A DNA stretch of 64,000 nucleotides, from NCBI GenBank assembly GCA_964527785.1, contig CAZGNO010000001.1, positions 62,001-126,000 on the forward strand, written 5' to 3'. A program made the position numbers and the translations under genes. Shown here in pieces: positions 8,601-16,683 of this stretch. Under the pieces are notes generated by a model. The model was not told the DNA's origin. It worked only from the letters and a program-made list of their open reading frames with translations, and did not search any database. The DNA is from JADJXV01 sp964527785 (GTDB lineage Bacteria; Bacteroidota; Ignavibacteria; Kapaibacteriales; UBA961). How positions within the stretch are numbered: position 1 is the stretch's first letter; the number at the start of each line of letters is the position of its first letter.

Positions 8601-9727
8601 AATACTTTTTGCTTGGTGACCCGACAATGCGATTACTTTTACCGGAAAACATAGTCAGTATTAATGCAATTAACGGGGAAGCAGTCACAGACAGCGTAAC
8701 ACTAATGCCAATGCTCAAAGCCCTTTCTACAGTTACTGTAGATGGCTCTATAGTAACTTCACAAAATCCTGCAGTTGATACCGATTTTAATGGTACGATA
8801 CTGATTACGTTGGCTGACAGTGATATTGATGCAAAAGTAGTAGATGCAGCCGACGGAGTTACACATTCAATTTTAAAAACAGGCGGTACTCTTAATCGAA
8901 GTGCGTACAGAGTAACAAACGGAACATTTAAAGCACAATTTGTAATGCCAAAAGATTTGAGTTTCTCAAATAACCAAGGACGGATGTATGGGTATGCCTT
9001 CTCAGACACCAAAACAGCAAAGGGCAGCTCCCGCTCATTTAAGGTAGGAGGCATTGTCCTCGGTAATTTTCATGATAACAATGGACCGGAAATTTCTATT
9101 TATTTAGATGACCGTAGTTTCCAAGCCGGAAATTTGGTACGGAAATCGCCTTTACTTATCGTAGATTTATTTGATTCGACCGGCATCAATACAACCGGGT
9201 CGAGCATAGGGCATAAAATTGAGGTTTGGTTCGATTCAAATCCGGCTCCACTAGACTTAACGCAGGGCTTTGCAACCTCTTTAGACGATTCTCGCAAAGG
9301 AAGCACAGAAAAACAAATATTTAATCTTGCCGCAGGTGGTCATACAGCAAGAGTAAGGGCATGGGACGTATTAAACAATTATTCGGAGACTCAAACAAAT
9401 TTTAGAGTAGCTTCTACCGATAAAAACGTAATTACCGATAACTTGCAATGTTATCCTAATCCGTCTGTTAATGGGACAAATATTACATTCCAGCACAACC
9501 AATCACAACCATTTACAGTAGAAATTCATATTTTTGCAGCCGACGGTAGGTCAATAAAGTCAATTAACAAAACAATCGAAGGATTACACACAGCTTCTAT
9601 ATATTGGGACGGGTTCGACAGCGATGGTTCAAAAGTGAGCCAAGGTGCTTATATGTATTCCGTAGATGTACGAACTGCTAACGGTAATACCGAACAATTG
9701 TTCGGTAAAATTTCAATAGTACAATAA
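5687..9727 (+). CDS. porU: Type IX secretion system sortase PorU (peptidase family C25)
   Basis: A 1346-residue exported protein starting with a signal peptide that ends near SSSMVGQ. The central domain is gingipain-like (C25), with VLLSWVGHGSPRVWAHE carrying the presumed catalytic His (residue 856) and FLTAATCDFSRFDD carrying the catalytic Cys (residue 891); the His-Cys spacing of 35 is close to that in known PorU. PorU is the cell-surface transpeptidase that removes the C-terminal sorting domain of T9SS cargo and attaches the cargo to lipopolysaccharide. A FlgD-like/T9SS sorting domain is visible from about residue 1255: CYPNPSVNGTNITF, then YWDGFDSDGSKVSQGAYMYSV. porV follows after 30 bases, the gene order known in Porphyromonas. 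Assignment to PorU rather than a secreted C25 protease rests on that neighbour and the long N-terminal region. Confidence 0.93.
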   Translation: MKQCSVKKAISASLLFFCIVFGLSSSMVGQPSVPAGNGLEIIRSSANELVISYIPKIEKLDTIITASGEQTILPNIHGATINQSNHGSPSLLSVSAPIVIPSPDGFTITSVQAIGVKRLAQKITPVPTPHRVGEFHEQIYQLNTELYYTAPPQEWATITYGGIARNRYIGDLSIIAARYDGISQTVEIPSKIIVTIRFSGTTAAGNAAKDDYNVLQVLNAEQAKSWKIKESASAKLSDDKKILSSGKWAKIVIESEGIYKVDAAMLSKYGINLTAADIPTLKVFSNAGVTLTEDGTQNLKNQMREQPIIVRTKANGELDAVLFYASGAGGFEYKNQTFQHFLNPYSAKSSYLITFGGAPGIRATELEAPSTIINRPTSYTARIFNEEEVTNAFPVPSGRTWFGRTVDNSLPQTFTTQLQNLVRSSEVLYRYSLAHRSAKAGFFVVSENGYSLDTLQLPGLNPSGSSYNYVDAYSRINTGKLLANSISSDNRSVLKFSYTNTAGSSASGLMDWFEVHYTRECVPVNNEIEFLTDLSLSGATEYSFNGFSGEIFGFDVTDRAAPKMLKNFSSTGGMFILRSDLSTKEPKRFYISSAVKTPSMETADVADLRSNFANTDVVVITHKNLIESANKFKEYRESQKELSVSVITTEQIYNEFSGGMTDVTAIRDFLAYAYANWANKPKYVLLWGDGHCDYKNVLTQEVNFVPPFESDFTEGSYDETGTYTTDDYYARIVGDDRKVDMAISRIPVSSIEVGQTIVDKIKQYETGSIRGEWQSNVTLVADDGLTTNSDDGTEHTDGSESLSKYSIPQDMQQHKIYLSEYPVENVPNGRRKPEVTAQLLNEVNTKGSVLLSWVGHGSPRVWAHELIFERELTIPLMTNWDKLFFLTAATCDFSRFDDGDHQSGAEELVFSKTGGAIGVFAASRPVFSSENKQIAALFYKNLFSRDANGKYLRLGDVMYNVKQERQSLNDEKYFLLGDPTMRLLLPENIVSINAINGEAVTDSVTLMPMLKALSTVTVDGSIVTSQNPAVDTDFNGTILITLADSDIDAKVVDAADGVTHSILKTGGTLNRSAYRVTNGTFKAQFVMPKDLSFSNNQGRMYGYAFSDTKTAKGSSRSFKVGGIVLGNFHDNNGPEISIYLDDRSFQAGNLVRKSPLLIVDLFDSTGINTTGSSIGHKIEVWFDSNPAPLDLTQGFATSLDDSRKGSTEKQIFNLAAGGHTARVRAWDVLNNYSETQTNFRVASTDKNVITDNLQCYPNPSVNGTNITFQHNQSQPFTVEIHIFAADGRSIKSINKTIEGLHTASIYWDGFDSDGSKVSQGAYMYSVDVRTANGNTEQLFGKISIVQ

Positions 9728-9757
9728 TCATTATTATTTTCAAAAGGACTTACGATT

Positions 9758-10831
9758 ATGAAACGCAATTTTTTGGCAACGCCGCTTTTAATAGCCGCTG
9801 CTCTGTGTTTTACTACATTCGACACAGTAGCACAGGGAACGTCCGCTGTTCCCTTCCTGTTGATTTCGGCGGATGCCCGTGCCGGTGGGATGGGTGAGGT
9901 AGGTACAGCCATAGCCGACAACGTTAATGCGATGTTTTGGAATCCGGGAGGTTTGGGCTTTCAAACTTCACGGCAAGTATCGTTGAATTTTTCCCGTTGG
10001 TTACCACAATTTAATGCTGACCTGTTCTATAGCTATGGCGGTTATGCTCAGCACGTAGAATCTCTCGACGGAATGGTCGGAGTTAATTTTATTTTGATGA
10101 ATCTGGGTGAATTCCAACGCACTTATGAAAACGGAACTCTCGGTCCTAAATTTCGTTCTAATGAATTTTCACTTGGTGTATCATACGGAACTATGATAGC
10201 CGATGATATTGGAGCCGGGATACAGCTTCGTTATATCCAGTCTAATTTAGCACCTGTTAATGTTTCGACCGGAAGCGCCGGAAAAGGTGTGAGCGGATGC
10301 TTCGACCTTGGAATATTATGGAAACCGTCCAAACTTGAAGTGTTCGACGTAGATTTAAACGAGAAATTTGCTCTCGGGGTAAATTTACAAAGTGTTGGAC
10401 CTAAAGTAACATACAACCAAGAATCTGACCCGCTCCCTACTACTCTGCGTTTGGGTACTGCATTGAATTTGGTGAGAGATGAATTTAATGATTTAACATT
10501 TTCAATTGATATGTCGAAGTTGCTCGTTCGGAGAGACAATCAGGCGTCTGACCCAATACCAAAATCATTTATAACCGCATGGCAAAAAGGTGGAATAGAT
10601 GTTTCAATGGGTGCAGAATATTGGTATGAAAGAATTGTAGCTCTTCGCGCAGGATATTTTACGGAGCCCGCATCAGCCGGTAATCGTAATTTTATGACGT
10701 TTGGAGCAGGGATACGCTATGATATTTTTAATCTTGATTTTAGCTTTATCAATACGATAGAAGATAATCACCCGCTTGCCAATACAATGAGATTCTCTAT
10801 GGTAATTGATTGGGCGAACAGCGGAAAGTAA
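9758..10831 (+). CDS. porV: Type IX secretion outer-membrane barrel PorV (LptO)
   Basis: A 357-residue outer-membrane protein with a signal peptide (MKRNFLATPLLIAAALCFTT, cleavage near VAQG). It opens with the PorV/PorQ-type segment PFLLISADARAGGMGEVGTA followed by ADNVNAMFWNPGGLGF, and continues with alternating strands typical of FadL-like barrels. PorV shuttles cargo from the SprA translocon to PorU and is part of the attachment complex. AAAGGA lies before the start and porU ends 30 bases upstream, so the two are almost certainly one operon. The related PorQ/PorP barrels are alternatives, but the porU linkage favours PorV. Confidence 0.93.
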   Translation: MKRNFLATPLLIAAALCFTTFDTVAQGTSAVPFLLISADARAGGMGEVGTAIADNVNAMFWNPGGLGFQTSRQVSLNFSRWLPQFNADLFYSYGGYAQHVESLDGMVGVNFILMNLGEFQRTYENGTLGPKFRSNEFSLGVSYGTMIADDIGAGIQLRYIQSNLAPVNVSTGSAGKGVSGCFDLGILWKPSKLEVFDVDLNEKFALGVNLQSVGPKVTYNQESDPLPTTLRLGTALNLVRDEFNDLTFSIDMSKLLVRRDNQASDPIPKSFITAWQKGGIDVSMGAEYWYERIVALRAGYFTEPASAGNRNFMTFGAGIRYDIFNLDFSFINTIEDNHPLANTMRFSMVIDWANSGK

Positions 10832-11004
10832 GAACTTGAAATTATCAAGGAATCAGATTAAGAATAAAACGGAATATCATTTCCCGATGGTAATAAAATC
10901 GAAACTACACAATAGAAATAATGTAGTTGCGTCCTACGGCTTCTTTTAATAAAGAAAGTCCGATTAAATCGGGAAGGTTGTATCACACTTACGAACGGTT
11001 TGGA

Positions 11005-11865
11005 ATGAGAATTACTAAGCAATACACTAATCGGGAAAGCCAGTCTTTAGATAAATATTTGCAGGAAATCGGGCGGGTAGAATTGCTCAGTCCCAACGAT
11101 GAAATTGACCTCGCTCGGGCAATCAAGCGTGGTGGTTGGGATGGAGAACGTGGGCTTGAACGTTTGGTTAAAGCAAATCTTCGTTTCGTAGTCAGTGTTG
11201 CTAAGCAGTATCAAAATCAAGGTCTTTCACTCGGAGACCTTATTAACGAAGGAAACCTTGGTTTAATTAAAGCGGCTAAACGTTTCGATGAAACCCGTGG
11301 ATTTAAATTTATATCTTATGCGGTGTGGTGGATTCGCCAGTCTATCCTTCAGGCACTTGCAGAGCAGTCTCGTATTGTTCGTTTGCCTCTTAACCGCGTA
11401 GGAGCACTCAATAAAATCGGAAAAAAATTCAGTGAGCTTGAGCAAGCGTTCGAGCGAGAGCCGACTGCGTCCGAGCTTGCCGAACAGTTGGATATGAGTG
11501 TTTCGGAAATTACGGAAACTATTAAAATTTCGGGTCGGCACCTCTCGGTTGACGCTCCGTTTGTACAGGGTGAAGATAATCGTTTGCTCGATATTTTACC
11601 AAACGACCAACAGCCGCCACCGGACGCAGAACTGATGAGAGAATCACTCCGCGTAGAAGTACAACAAGTTTTAAATACACTATCTCTTCGTGAGGCAGAG
11701 GTGATTAAATTGTATTTTGGTTTGGACGGTGTGTGTCTTACTCTCGAGGAAATCGGTGAGAAATTTAATCTGACACGCGAACGGGTACGTCAAATAAAAG
11801 AGAAGGCGATTCGCCGTCTGCGCCATGCTTCGCGCTCGAAGTCGTTGCGCTCTTATTTAGGGTAA
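11005..11865 (+). CDS. rpoD: Primary RNA polymerase sigma factor RpoD (short, lacks region 1.1)
   Basis: I start this at ATG 11005 (286 residues) because MRITKQYTNRESQSLDKYLQ is the usual N-terminus in this phylum; the frame is open to 10927. Regions are visible in order: 1.2 (SLDKYLQEIGRVELLSPNDE), 2.1-2.4 (ANLRFVVSVAKQYQNQGLSLGDLINEGN, then FKFISYAVWWIRQSILQAL), 3 (VDAPFVQGEDNRLLDILPN) and 4.2 (LTLEEIGEKFNLTRERVRQIKEKAI). The length and lack of region 1.1 match the Bacteroidota housekeeping sigma factor, which reads TTTG/TAnnTTTG promoters like those found in this window. A terminator follows at 11887-11919. Confidence 0.95.
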   Translation: MRITKQYTNRESQSLDKYLQEIGRVELLSPNDEIDLARAIKRGGWDGERGLERLVKANLRFVVSVAKQYQNQGLSLGDLINEGNLGLIKAAKRFDETRGFKFISYAVWWIRQSILQALAEQSRIVRLPLNRVGALNKIGKKFSELEQAFEREPTASELAEQLDMSVSEITETIKISGRHLSVDAPFVQGEDNRLLDILPNDQQPPPDAELMRESLRVEVQQVLNTLSLREAEVIKLYFGLDGVCLTLEEIGEKFNLTRERVRQIKEKAIRRLRHASRSKSLRSYLG

Positions 11866-11886
11866 ATAATCCAAAAAATTGAAAAG

Positions 11887-11919
11887 ATGCCTGATAAACG
11901 TCAGGCATTTTGCTTTTTT
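11887..11919 (+). terminator. Intrinsic terminator of rpoD
   Basis: ATGCCTGA and TCAGGCAT form a perfect 8-bp stem around a 6-base loop, followed by TTTTGC and six T. Confidence 0.85.
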
Positions 11920-11937
11920 GTTTGTTTGTGAACTCTT

Positions 11938-11959
11938 CAACCGCTATTTTGAGCGGTTG
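11938..11959 (+). promoter_or_regulatory. Second hairpin before the GT2 gene
   Basis: CAACCGCT pairs perfectly with AGCGGTTG around a 6-base loop. There is no T-run, so it is not an obvious terminator; it lies 72 bases upstream of the GT2 start and could be a leader structure or operator. Confidence 0.35.
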
Positions 11960-12030
11960 GGAGGTGATTATTGATAATACTCCTACCCACCTGATTTATT
12001 TAACTACAATCTACTACGGGAGTTCCCAAA

Positions 12031-13239
12031 GTGGCAGAAGACGAAAATAAACAACATCCACAGAGAAGGTACTATAATAAGCGTCGGTTTGATAACCGGC
12101 GTCCTGCTTCGTCACAAACCAACGATAATCAAGAGTCAGTGAAACCTGATGACAGTATCGTTACCTCCCAAAAAACTCCAAGACAAAATCCTAAAAAAGA
12201 AGATTCGACAAGACAAAGTAATGCGCAAAAACCTTCTGCAAGTATTTCTGCGCCACAAATACATAATCCACGTCCGAAACATACAGATAACAGACAGCAT
12301 CACAATGTACCGGTGCACATTTCAGTTGTAATTCCATTGCTGAACGAGGATGAGTCCTTGCCTGAATTGGTCGTTCTGCTCAAGGAAACACTCTCTGTGG
12401 TTGCTCATGATAAATATGAAGTTATTTTTATAGATGATGGCTCTACCGATAATTCATTCGAAGTATTGAGGAAGATTCACCAAAAAGATAATCGCTTCAA
12501 AGCAATACGTTTCCGAAGAAATTATGGTAAATCAGCCGCGCTCGCTGTAGGGTTCGCCGAAGCAAAAGGTGATATTGTAATCACAATGGATGCAGATTTA
12601 CAGGACGACCCTAAAGAAATACCTCACTTAATTGCCAAACTCAATGAGGGGTATGATTTGGTATCTGGATGGAAAAAGAAACGATACGACCCTATTCATA
12701 AAACCATACCGTCACGTTTCTTTAATTATGTTACTTCTACTGTAAGCGGAATAAAACTCCACGATTTTAATTGCGGGTTAAAGGCGTATCGAAAAGAAGT
12801 GGTAAAAACACTCCAAGTCTATGGAGAAATGCACCGGTATTTACCGGCTTTGTCACATTGGGACGGTTTTCGTGTTACTGAGATACCGGTAACCCACCAC
12901 GCACGGAGATTTGGCAAATCAAAGTTTGGCTTTAGCAGGTTTTTCAAAGGATTTTTGGATTTGCTTACTGTTTTGTTTACAACTCGATATGTAAAGCGTC
13001 CATTGCATTTATTTGGGACAGTCGGTACATTACTTGCTTTGGTTGGTTTTGGTACGGATTTATACTTGACAATCGAATGGGCGTTAGGCAGAACATCACT
13101 CAGTAACCGCCCTCTTGCATTATTTGGTGTTGCGCTAATTATAGTTGGTGTACAGCTTATCAGTTTTGGTTTGATTGGTGAATTGTTGGTTAAGAATTTT
13201 CAAAAAAACGTCGAGTACAGTGTAAGGGAACGTCTCTGA
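12031..13239 (+). CDS. Family 2 glycosyltransferase (GtrB/DPM1-like) with a disordered N-terminal extension
   Basis: A 402-residue protein starting with GTG 12031, with GGGAG as a possible ribosome binding site and no better in-frame ATG nearby. Residues 1 to about 95 are low-complexity, rich in Gln, Asn, Arg, Lys and Pro and probably disordered. A GT2 domain follows: VVIPLLNEDESLPEL, then FIDDGSTDNS, then MDADLQDDPKEIP (the DxD metal site). The C-terminus has two membrane helices (LFGTVGTLLALVGFG and LALFGVALIIVGVQLISFG), placing the enzyme at the inner membrane, where relatives transfer a sugar to polyprenyl phosphate for envelope glycan assembly. The exact sugar cannot be read from sequence. 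The basic, Asn/Gln-rich extension is not part of the usual family architecture. Confidence 0.85.
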   Translation: MAEDENKQHPQRRYYNKRRFDNRRPASSQTNDNQESVKPDDSIVTSQKTPRQNPKKEDSTRQSNAQKPSASISAPQIHNPRPKHTDNRQHHNVPVHISVVIPLLNEDESLPELVVLLKETLSVVAHDKYEVIFIDDGSTDNSFEVLRKIHQKDNRFKAIRFRRNYGKSAALAVGFAEAKGDIVITMDADLQDDPKEIPHLIAKLNEGYDLVSGWKKKRYDPIHKTIPSRFFNYVTSTVSGIKLHDFNCGLKAYRKEVVKTLQVYGEMHRYLPALSHWDGFRVTEIPVTHHARRFGKSKFGFSRFFKGFLDLLTVLFTTRYVKRPLHLFGTVGTLLALVGFGTDLYLTIEWALGRTSLSNRPLALFGVALIIVGVQLISFGLIGELLVKNFQKNVEYSVRERL

Positions 13240-13399
13240 TGCTGTCTCGATATAGAGAGGTTAAGAATTAAAATTAATTTCATTTCTTGACTTTACTTGA
13301 AACAAAATAAGTGTTTGACGGTCAGTCTTTTTAAGGTTTAATAAAGAATATTATTGGTGTAGGCGAGAAATTCACCATCATTATTTCTGAAGGAAAATT

Positions 13400-14188
13400 A
13401 TGATAAAAGTAGTGATAATACTTGGAATTATTGTTGGAGTATGGGCTCAAACATCATCAGCTCAAACAGCCCAATCGCAACCGGCAAAAAAGGTTGTTAT
13501 TCAACCGATAACAATTCCGTATACTTTTCCTGAAATTCATGTAGGGGTAGGGCTTACTACTTCATGGCTGAACGGTTCAAACCCGGCTGGCGGGACTATT
13601 TTCCCGAAAGATACTGTCAATACCATCGGCGGCGGCTTTATCGGTCAGCAACCGGGTATAGCGGTTCGTGGTATTTTCATTATGGATTCGGCAAGGCGTT
13701 TCCGTGTTACAGCAGGGTTAGATTACATTTGGTACACCGGACCTCAACGTTTGGAAGGAACAGGATACACATTTACAGCCCGTCACACAATTGATATGCC
13801 GACTGTAGTGCTTGGGTTTGAATATGCTTTTTTAAAATTACCACTGGCAAATGCAAAAATATATGGCGGGGTTGAAGCACGTTATGCTTTTGTTTCCAAT
13901 GGTACTTTCCGCCGCAAAGTTGTTTATAAGCTGATTGACAAAATTCAAGATGATACATTCTCAACCAAAACCGATGTACAGCGGCTCGGTGCAGCTTTAC
14001 GGTTAGGAATAGAAGGAGAACTTCTCGACCCTGTTTACGTTAATATTAGCGGATCTTATGGGGCAATCAATATTCTTGGTAGAGAAGACTCTCGTGGAGA
14101 ATTACTGACACCGACAAATTTATCGGAGAAGCAAGAAAATATTTTGGGTAATATTTTCTTTACGATGATGGTACAATTTAGACTCTAG
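13400..14188 (+). CDS. Predicted outer-membrane beta-barrel protein, function unknown
   Basis: A 262-residue protein with AAGGA before its ATG and an N-terminal signal peptide (MIKVVIILGIIVGVWAQTSSAQ). The rest consists of alternating hydrophobic/polar strands with aromatic-rich turns (FRVTAGLDYIWYTG, then VVLGFEYAFLKLP, then AKIYGGVEARYAFV) and ends in FFTMMVQFRL, an aromatic-flanked final strand typical of barrel proteins. I do not recognise a specific family. Neighbouring glycosyltransferases suggest an envelope context, but no operon is evident: the gaps on either side are about 160 and 78 bases. Confidence 0.7.
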   Translation: MIKVVIILGIIVGVWAQTSSAQTAQSQPAKKVVIQPITIPYTFPEIHVGVGLTTSWLNGSNPAGGTIFPKDTVNTIGGGFIGQQPGIAVRGIFIMDSARRFRVTAGLDYIWYTGPQRLEGTGYTFTARHTIDMPTVVLGFEYAFLKLPLANAKIYGGVEARYAFVSNGTFRRKVVYKLIDKIQDDTFSTKTDVQRLGAALRLGIEGELLDPVYVNISGSYGAINILGREDSRGELLTPTNLSEKQENILGNIFFTMMVQFRL

Positions 14189-14266
14189 AAACACATTTTA
14201 GTACCACTGCTTTCTAAGCCGGTCGTTTTCTCAATATCGAATACTTTTTGGAATTTTGCACCTGAA

Positions 14267-15340
14267 ATGACAGTTCATACCGATTGCACATATTTTCGCG
14301 GTGATATTCCGTGCCGTCCTCATAAACTGCATGGAGTTCATTGTGATAATTGCAAGTATTACCAACCGCTATCTAAAACAATTCTCATTATAAAGCTAGG
14401 TGCTGTGGGCGATGTTATTCGTACTACACCGCTTCTCCACCGCATTCGTAAAGAGTATCCCGAAGCCGCGATATGGTGGCTGACCCTTACGCCGGAGGTA
14501 GTTCCATCAGTAGTGAATACAGTTCTTCGTTTCTCGACAGAGGCACTTGTAATACTTCAAGCTATGAAATTTGATATGCTTATCAACCTTGATAAGGATA
14601 GGGAAGCGTGCGCACTTGCAAATCTAATCGAAGCTAAGGAAAAAAAGGGTTTTATTCTTTCAGGTAGCGGTAAACCAAAACCGGTAGATAATAATGCTGA
14701 ACATAAATTTATTACCGGTATATTTGATGACATAAGCCAAGCTAATACAAAATCTTATCTCGAAGAAATATATGAAATATGCGGGTGGGAATTTGATGGG
14801 GAAGAGTATATTTTGGATTCAACTGCTTATATCGGAGAGGTGATTCCAAATAACGGAAAGAAAATCATTGGGCTTAATACAGGATGCGGTGACCGCTGGA
14901 TTTCTCGTCTGTGGGAGTTCGCTCGATGGGAAGATCTCATTATGCGACTTAAGGAAAACGATTATTTTCCGATACTACTCGGCGGTAATCAGGAATATGA
15001 GAAAAATGTGGAATTATCAGAAAAAACCGGAGCATACTGCCCTGCTCCACGAAAACTTCCTGATTTTACAGCTTTGATGAGAGAGTGTGATGTGATTGTT
15101 ACGGGGGTTACTATGGCATTACACCTCGGAATTGGTCTGCAAAAACGTCTTGTCGTAATGAATAACATATTTAATTCTCATGAGTTTGAACTGTATGGTC
15201 GTGGTGAGATTATTCAGCCGACCCGTGAATGCAAATGTTATTTCAAGCAATCTTGTACTAATTCCGAATATAAGTGCATGGAACATCTTTCGGTTGAACA
15301 AATTCTTTCAGCTATTGAAAGGCAGATTTTGACTCTTTAA
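14267..15340 (+). CDS. Family 9 glycosyltransferase (heptosyltransferase-like) with terminal cysteine clusters
   Basis: A 357-residue protein with the GT9 fold. IILIKLGAVGDVIRTTPLLHRI-type N-lobe sequence begins near residue 40 (ILIIKLGAVGDVIRTTPLL), and the C-lobe has GLNTGCGDRW, PILLGG and DFTALMRECDVIVTGVTMALHLGIGL, the nucleotide-sugar site. Members transfer ADP-heptose or related sugars to lipopolysaccharide core or other surface glycans. Added features are an N-terminal cysteine group (CTYFRGDIPC, then CDNCKYY) and a C-terminal one (ECKCYFKQSC, then CMEHL), which together could bind a metal or Fe-S cluster. DUF971 follows after 22 bases, suggesting a shared transcript. Confidence 0.85.
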   Translation: MTVHTDCTYFRGDIPCRPHKLHGVHCDNCKYYQPLSKTILIIKLGAVGDVIRTTPLLHRIRKEYPEAAIWWLTLTPEVVPSVVNTVLRFSTEALVILQAMKFDMLINLDKDREACALANLIEAKEKKGFILSGSGKPKPVDNNAEHKFITGIFDDISQANTKSYLEEIYEICGWEFDGEEYILDSTAYIGEVIPNNGKKIIGLNTGCGDRWISRLWEFARWEDLIMRLKENDYFPILLGGNQEYEKNVELSEKTGAYCPAPRKLPDFTALMRECDVIVTGVTMALHLGIGLQKRLVVMNNIFNSHEFELYGRGEIIQPTRECKCYFKQSCTNSEYKCMEHLSVEQILSAIERQILTL

Positions 15341-15362
15341 TACTATTTTTCTTTTTTTCAAT

Positions 15363-15731
15363 ATGCATCTTCCTAAAAATATATCACGTCCACTTCCTCA
15401 TTTGCTTCGTGTGGAATGGAATGACGGCTTTACATCAACAATACCCCTAGAAAAGCTTCGAGACGAATGCCCGTGTGCCCTCTGCAAAGGTGAACAGATA
15501 ATGGGACAGCCGGTTTCATTCGGAATCAAGATGTTTGCGCAGGGAATGAATGAATTGGATAAACTTGTTCCGGTAGGTAATTATGGAATTCAGGCGTTTT
15601 GGCGAGACGGGCACGATACCGGAATTTACCCTTGGCAATTGTTGCGCAGAATTACAGAACAACATCAGGTTATAGAACATATGTTTAACGCAGACAACGA
15701 TGTATCGTTGAATGGTTTGGCAAACCATTAA
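15363..15731 (+). CDS. DUF971 domain protein (gamma-butyrobetaine hydroxylase N-terminal-like)
   Basis: A 122-residue protein matching DUF971: LRVEWNDGFTSTIPLEKLRDECPCALCKG at the start and GNYGIQAFWRDGHDTGIYPWQLLR near the end. The CPCALC cysteines correspond to the zinc-binding group seen in the N-terminal domain of gamma-butyrobetaine hydroxylase. Stand-alone copies are common in bacteria, sometimes next to Mrp/ApbC Fe-S carrier genes, but the role is not settled. It lies 22 bases after the GT9 gene. Confidence 0.88.
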   Translation: MHLPKNISRPLPHLLRVEWNDGFTSTIPLEKLRDECPCALCKGEQIMGQPVSFGIKMFAQGMNELDKLVPVGNYGIQAFWRDGHDTGIYPWQLLRRITEQHQVIEHMFNADNDVSLNGLANH

Positions 15732-15885
15732 AAAGTACTTTTGTGTATATGAATGAAGTGTCCAAAATAATTTTATAGCAATTTTTTCAAAAAATTCTAC
15801 CATTTTTGTAGTAAAGTAGCCAATCATATTTATTGTTCTTAGGCAGGAAATCTGCCCATTATTAATTTTCAGGAGTTAAACTATT

Positions 15886-16599
15886 ATGAAATTCAGCGCA
15901 ATTGCTGTTTTCTGCTTGTACGTAATAGCGATGCAAGCGTGTTCGGAGGAAAAACCGAAAGAAGGAAAAACTACTATGCTTAAAACACAAAAAGACAAAG
16001 TGAGTTATAGTATCGGTGTGCAAATCGGTAAAAATTTGAGTGCAGGAAAATACGATGTTGATACCAAGGTTATGTCCGATGCAATCAAAGATGCATATAC
16101 AGAAGGTACAAAACTTTTGTTGACCGATGAAGAAATGGGTCAAATAATGCAACAATATCAAGCTGACTTGGCAGCTAAGCAAGAAGCAGAAGCCAAAAAA
16201 GCCGGAATGGAAAATCGTAAAAAAGGCGAGGAATTCCTTGCTGAAAACAAGAAAAAACCTGGTGTGGTAACTACTGCAAGCGGTCTGCAATATCTTGAAC
16301 TCAAAGCAGGAACAGGTGCAACACCCAAAGCAGACCAAACGGTAATTGCACATTATACAGGGACTCTGCTTAACGGTAAAAAATTCGACAGCTCGGTAGA
16401 TAAAGGTCAGCCGCTGGAAATTCCGGTAAACCGTGTTATCCCGGGATGGACAGAAGCTCTACAGCTTATGAAAGTAGGAGCAAAATGGAGACTGTTTATT
16501 CCTACCGACCTTGCTTACGGTGACCGTCAAGCTCCGGGCGGAGCAATCGGACCCGGTGAAACATTGATATTTGAAATTGAGCTTATCGGTATTAAATAA
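15886..16599 (+). CDS. FKBP-type peptidyl-prolyl isomerase, lipoprotein (FkpA/Mip-like)
   Basis: A 237-residue protein with a short lipoprotein signal ending VIAMQACSEE, so Cys19 is the probable lipid anchor. An FKBP N-terminal helical dimerisation domain (KVSYSIGVQIGKNL through the long charged helix around AAKQEAEAKKAG) is followed by a catalytic FKBP domain: VIAHYTGTLLNGKKFDSS, then VIPGWTEALQLM, then PTDLAYGDR, ending LIFEIELIGI. Such proteins assist folding of envelope proteins in the periplasm. CAGGAG precedes the ATG and a strong terminator follows. Confidence 0.95.
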   Translation: MKFSAIAVFCLYVIAMQACSEEKPKEGKTTMLKTQKDKVSYSIGVQIGKNLSAGKYDVDTKVMSDAIKDAYTEGTKLLLTDEEMGQIMQQYQADLAAKQEAEAKKAGMENRKKGEEFLAENKKKPGVVTTASGLQYLELKAGTGATPKADQTVIAHYTGTLLNGKKFDSSVDKGQPLEIPVNRVIPGWTEALQLMKVGAKWRLFIPTDLAYGDRQAPGGAIGPGETLIFEIELIGIK

Positions 16600-16624
16600 G
16601 CAAAATATCTATATGTTGAAATTG

Positions 16625-16656
16625 AAAAGCCCTGCTGAAACAACAGCAGGGCTTTT
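16625..16656 (+). terminator. Intrinsic terminator between the FKBP gene and rpiA
   Basis: AAAAGCCCTGCTG (16625-16637) pairs perfectly with CAGCAGGGCTTTT (16644-16656) around a 6-base loop. A-run and T-run on opposite sides make it work in both directions, serving the FKBP gene and the convergent rpiA. Confidence 0.9.
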
Positions 16657-16683
16657 CTCGTTTACAAAGTAGAGCAAAGGTTT

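Noticed and set aside
8500..9054. A 184-codon minus-strand frame inside porU
   Set aside because: Shadow of the porU coding strand; no domain and no start context, and porU is a certain gene.
15732..15885. CRISPR-like or tRNA content in the short gaps around 15.7 kb
   Set aside because: No repeats with regular spacing and no cloverleaf; plain AT-rich leader of the FKBP gene.
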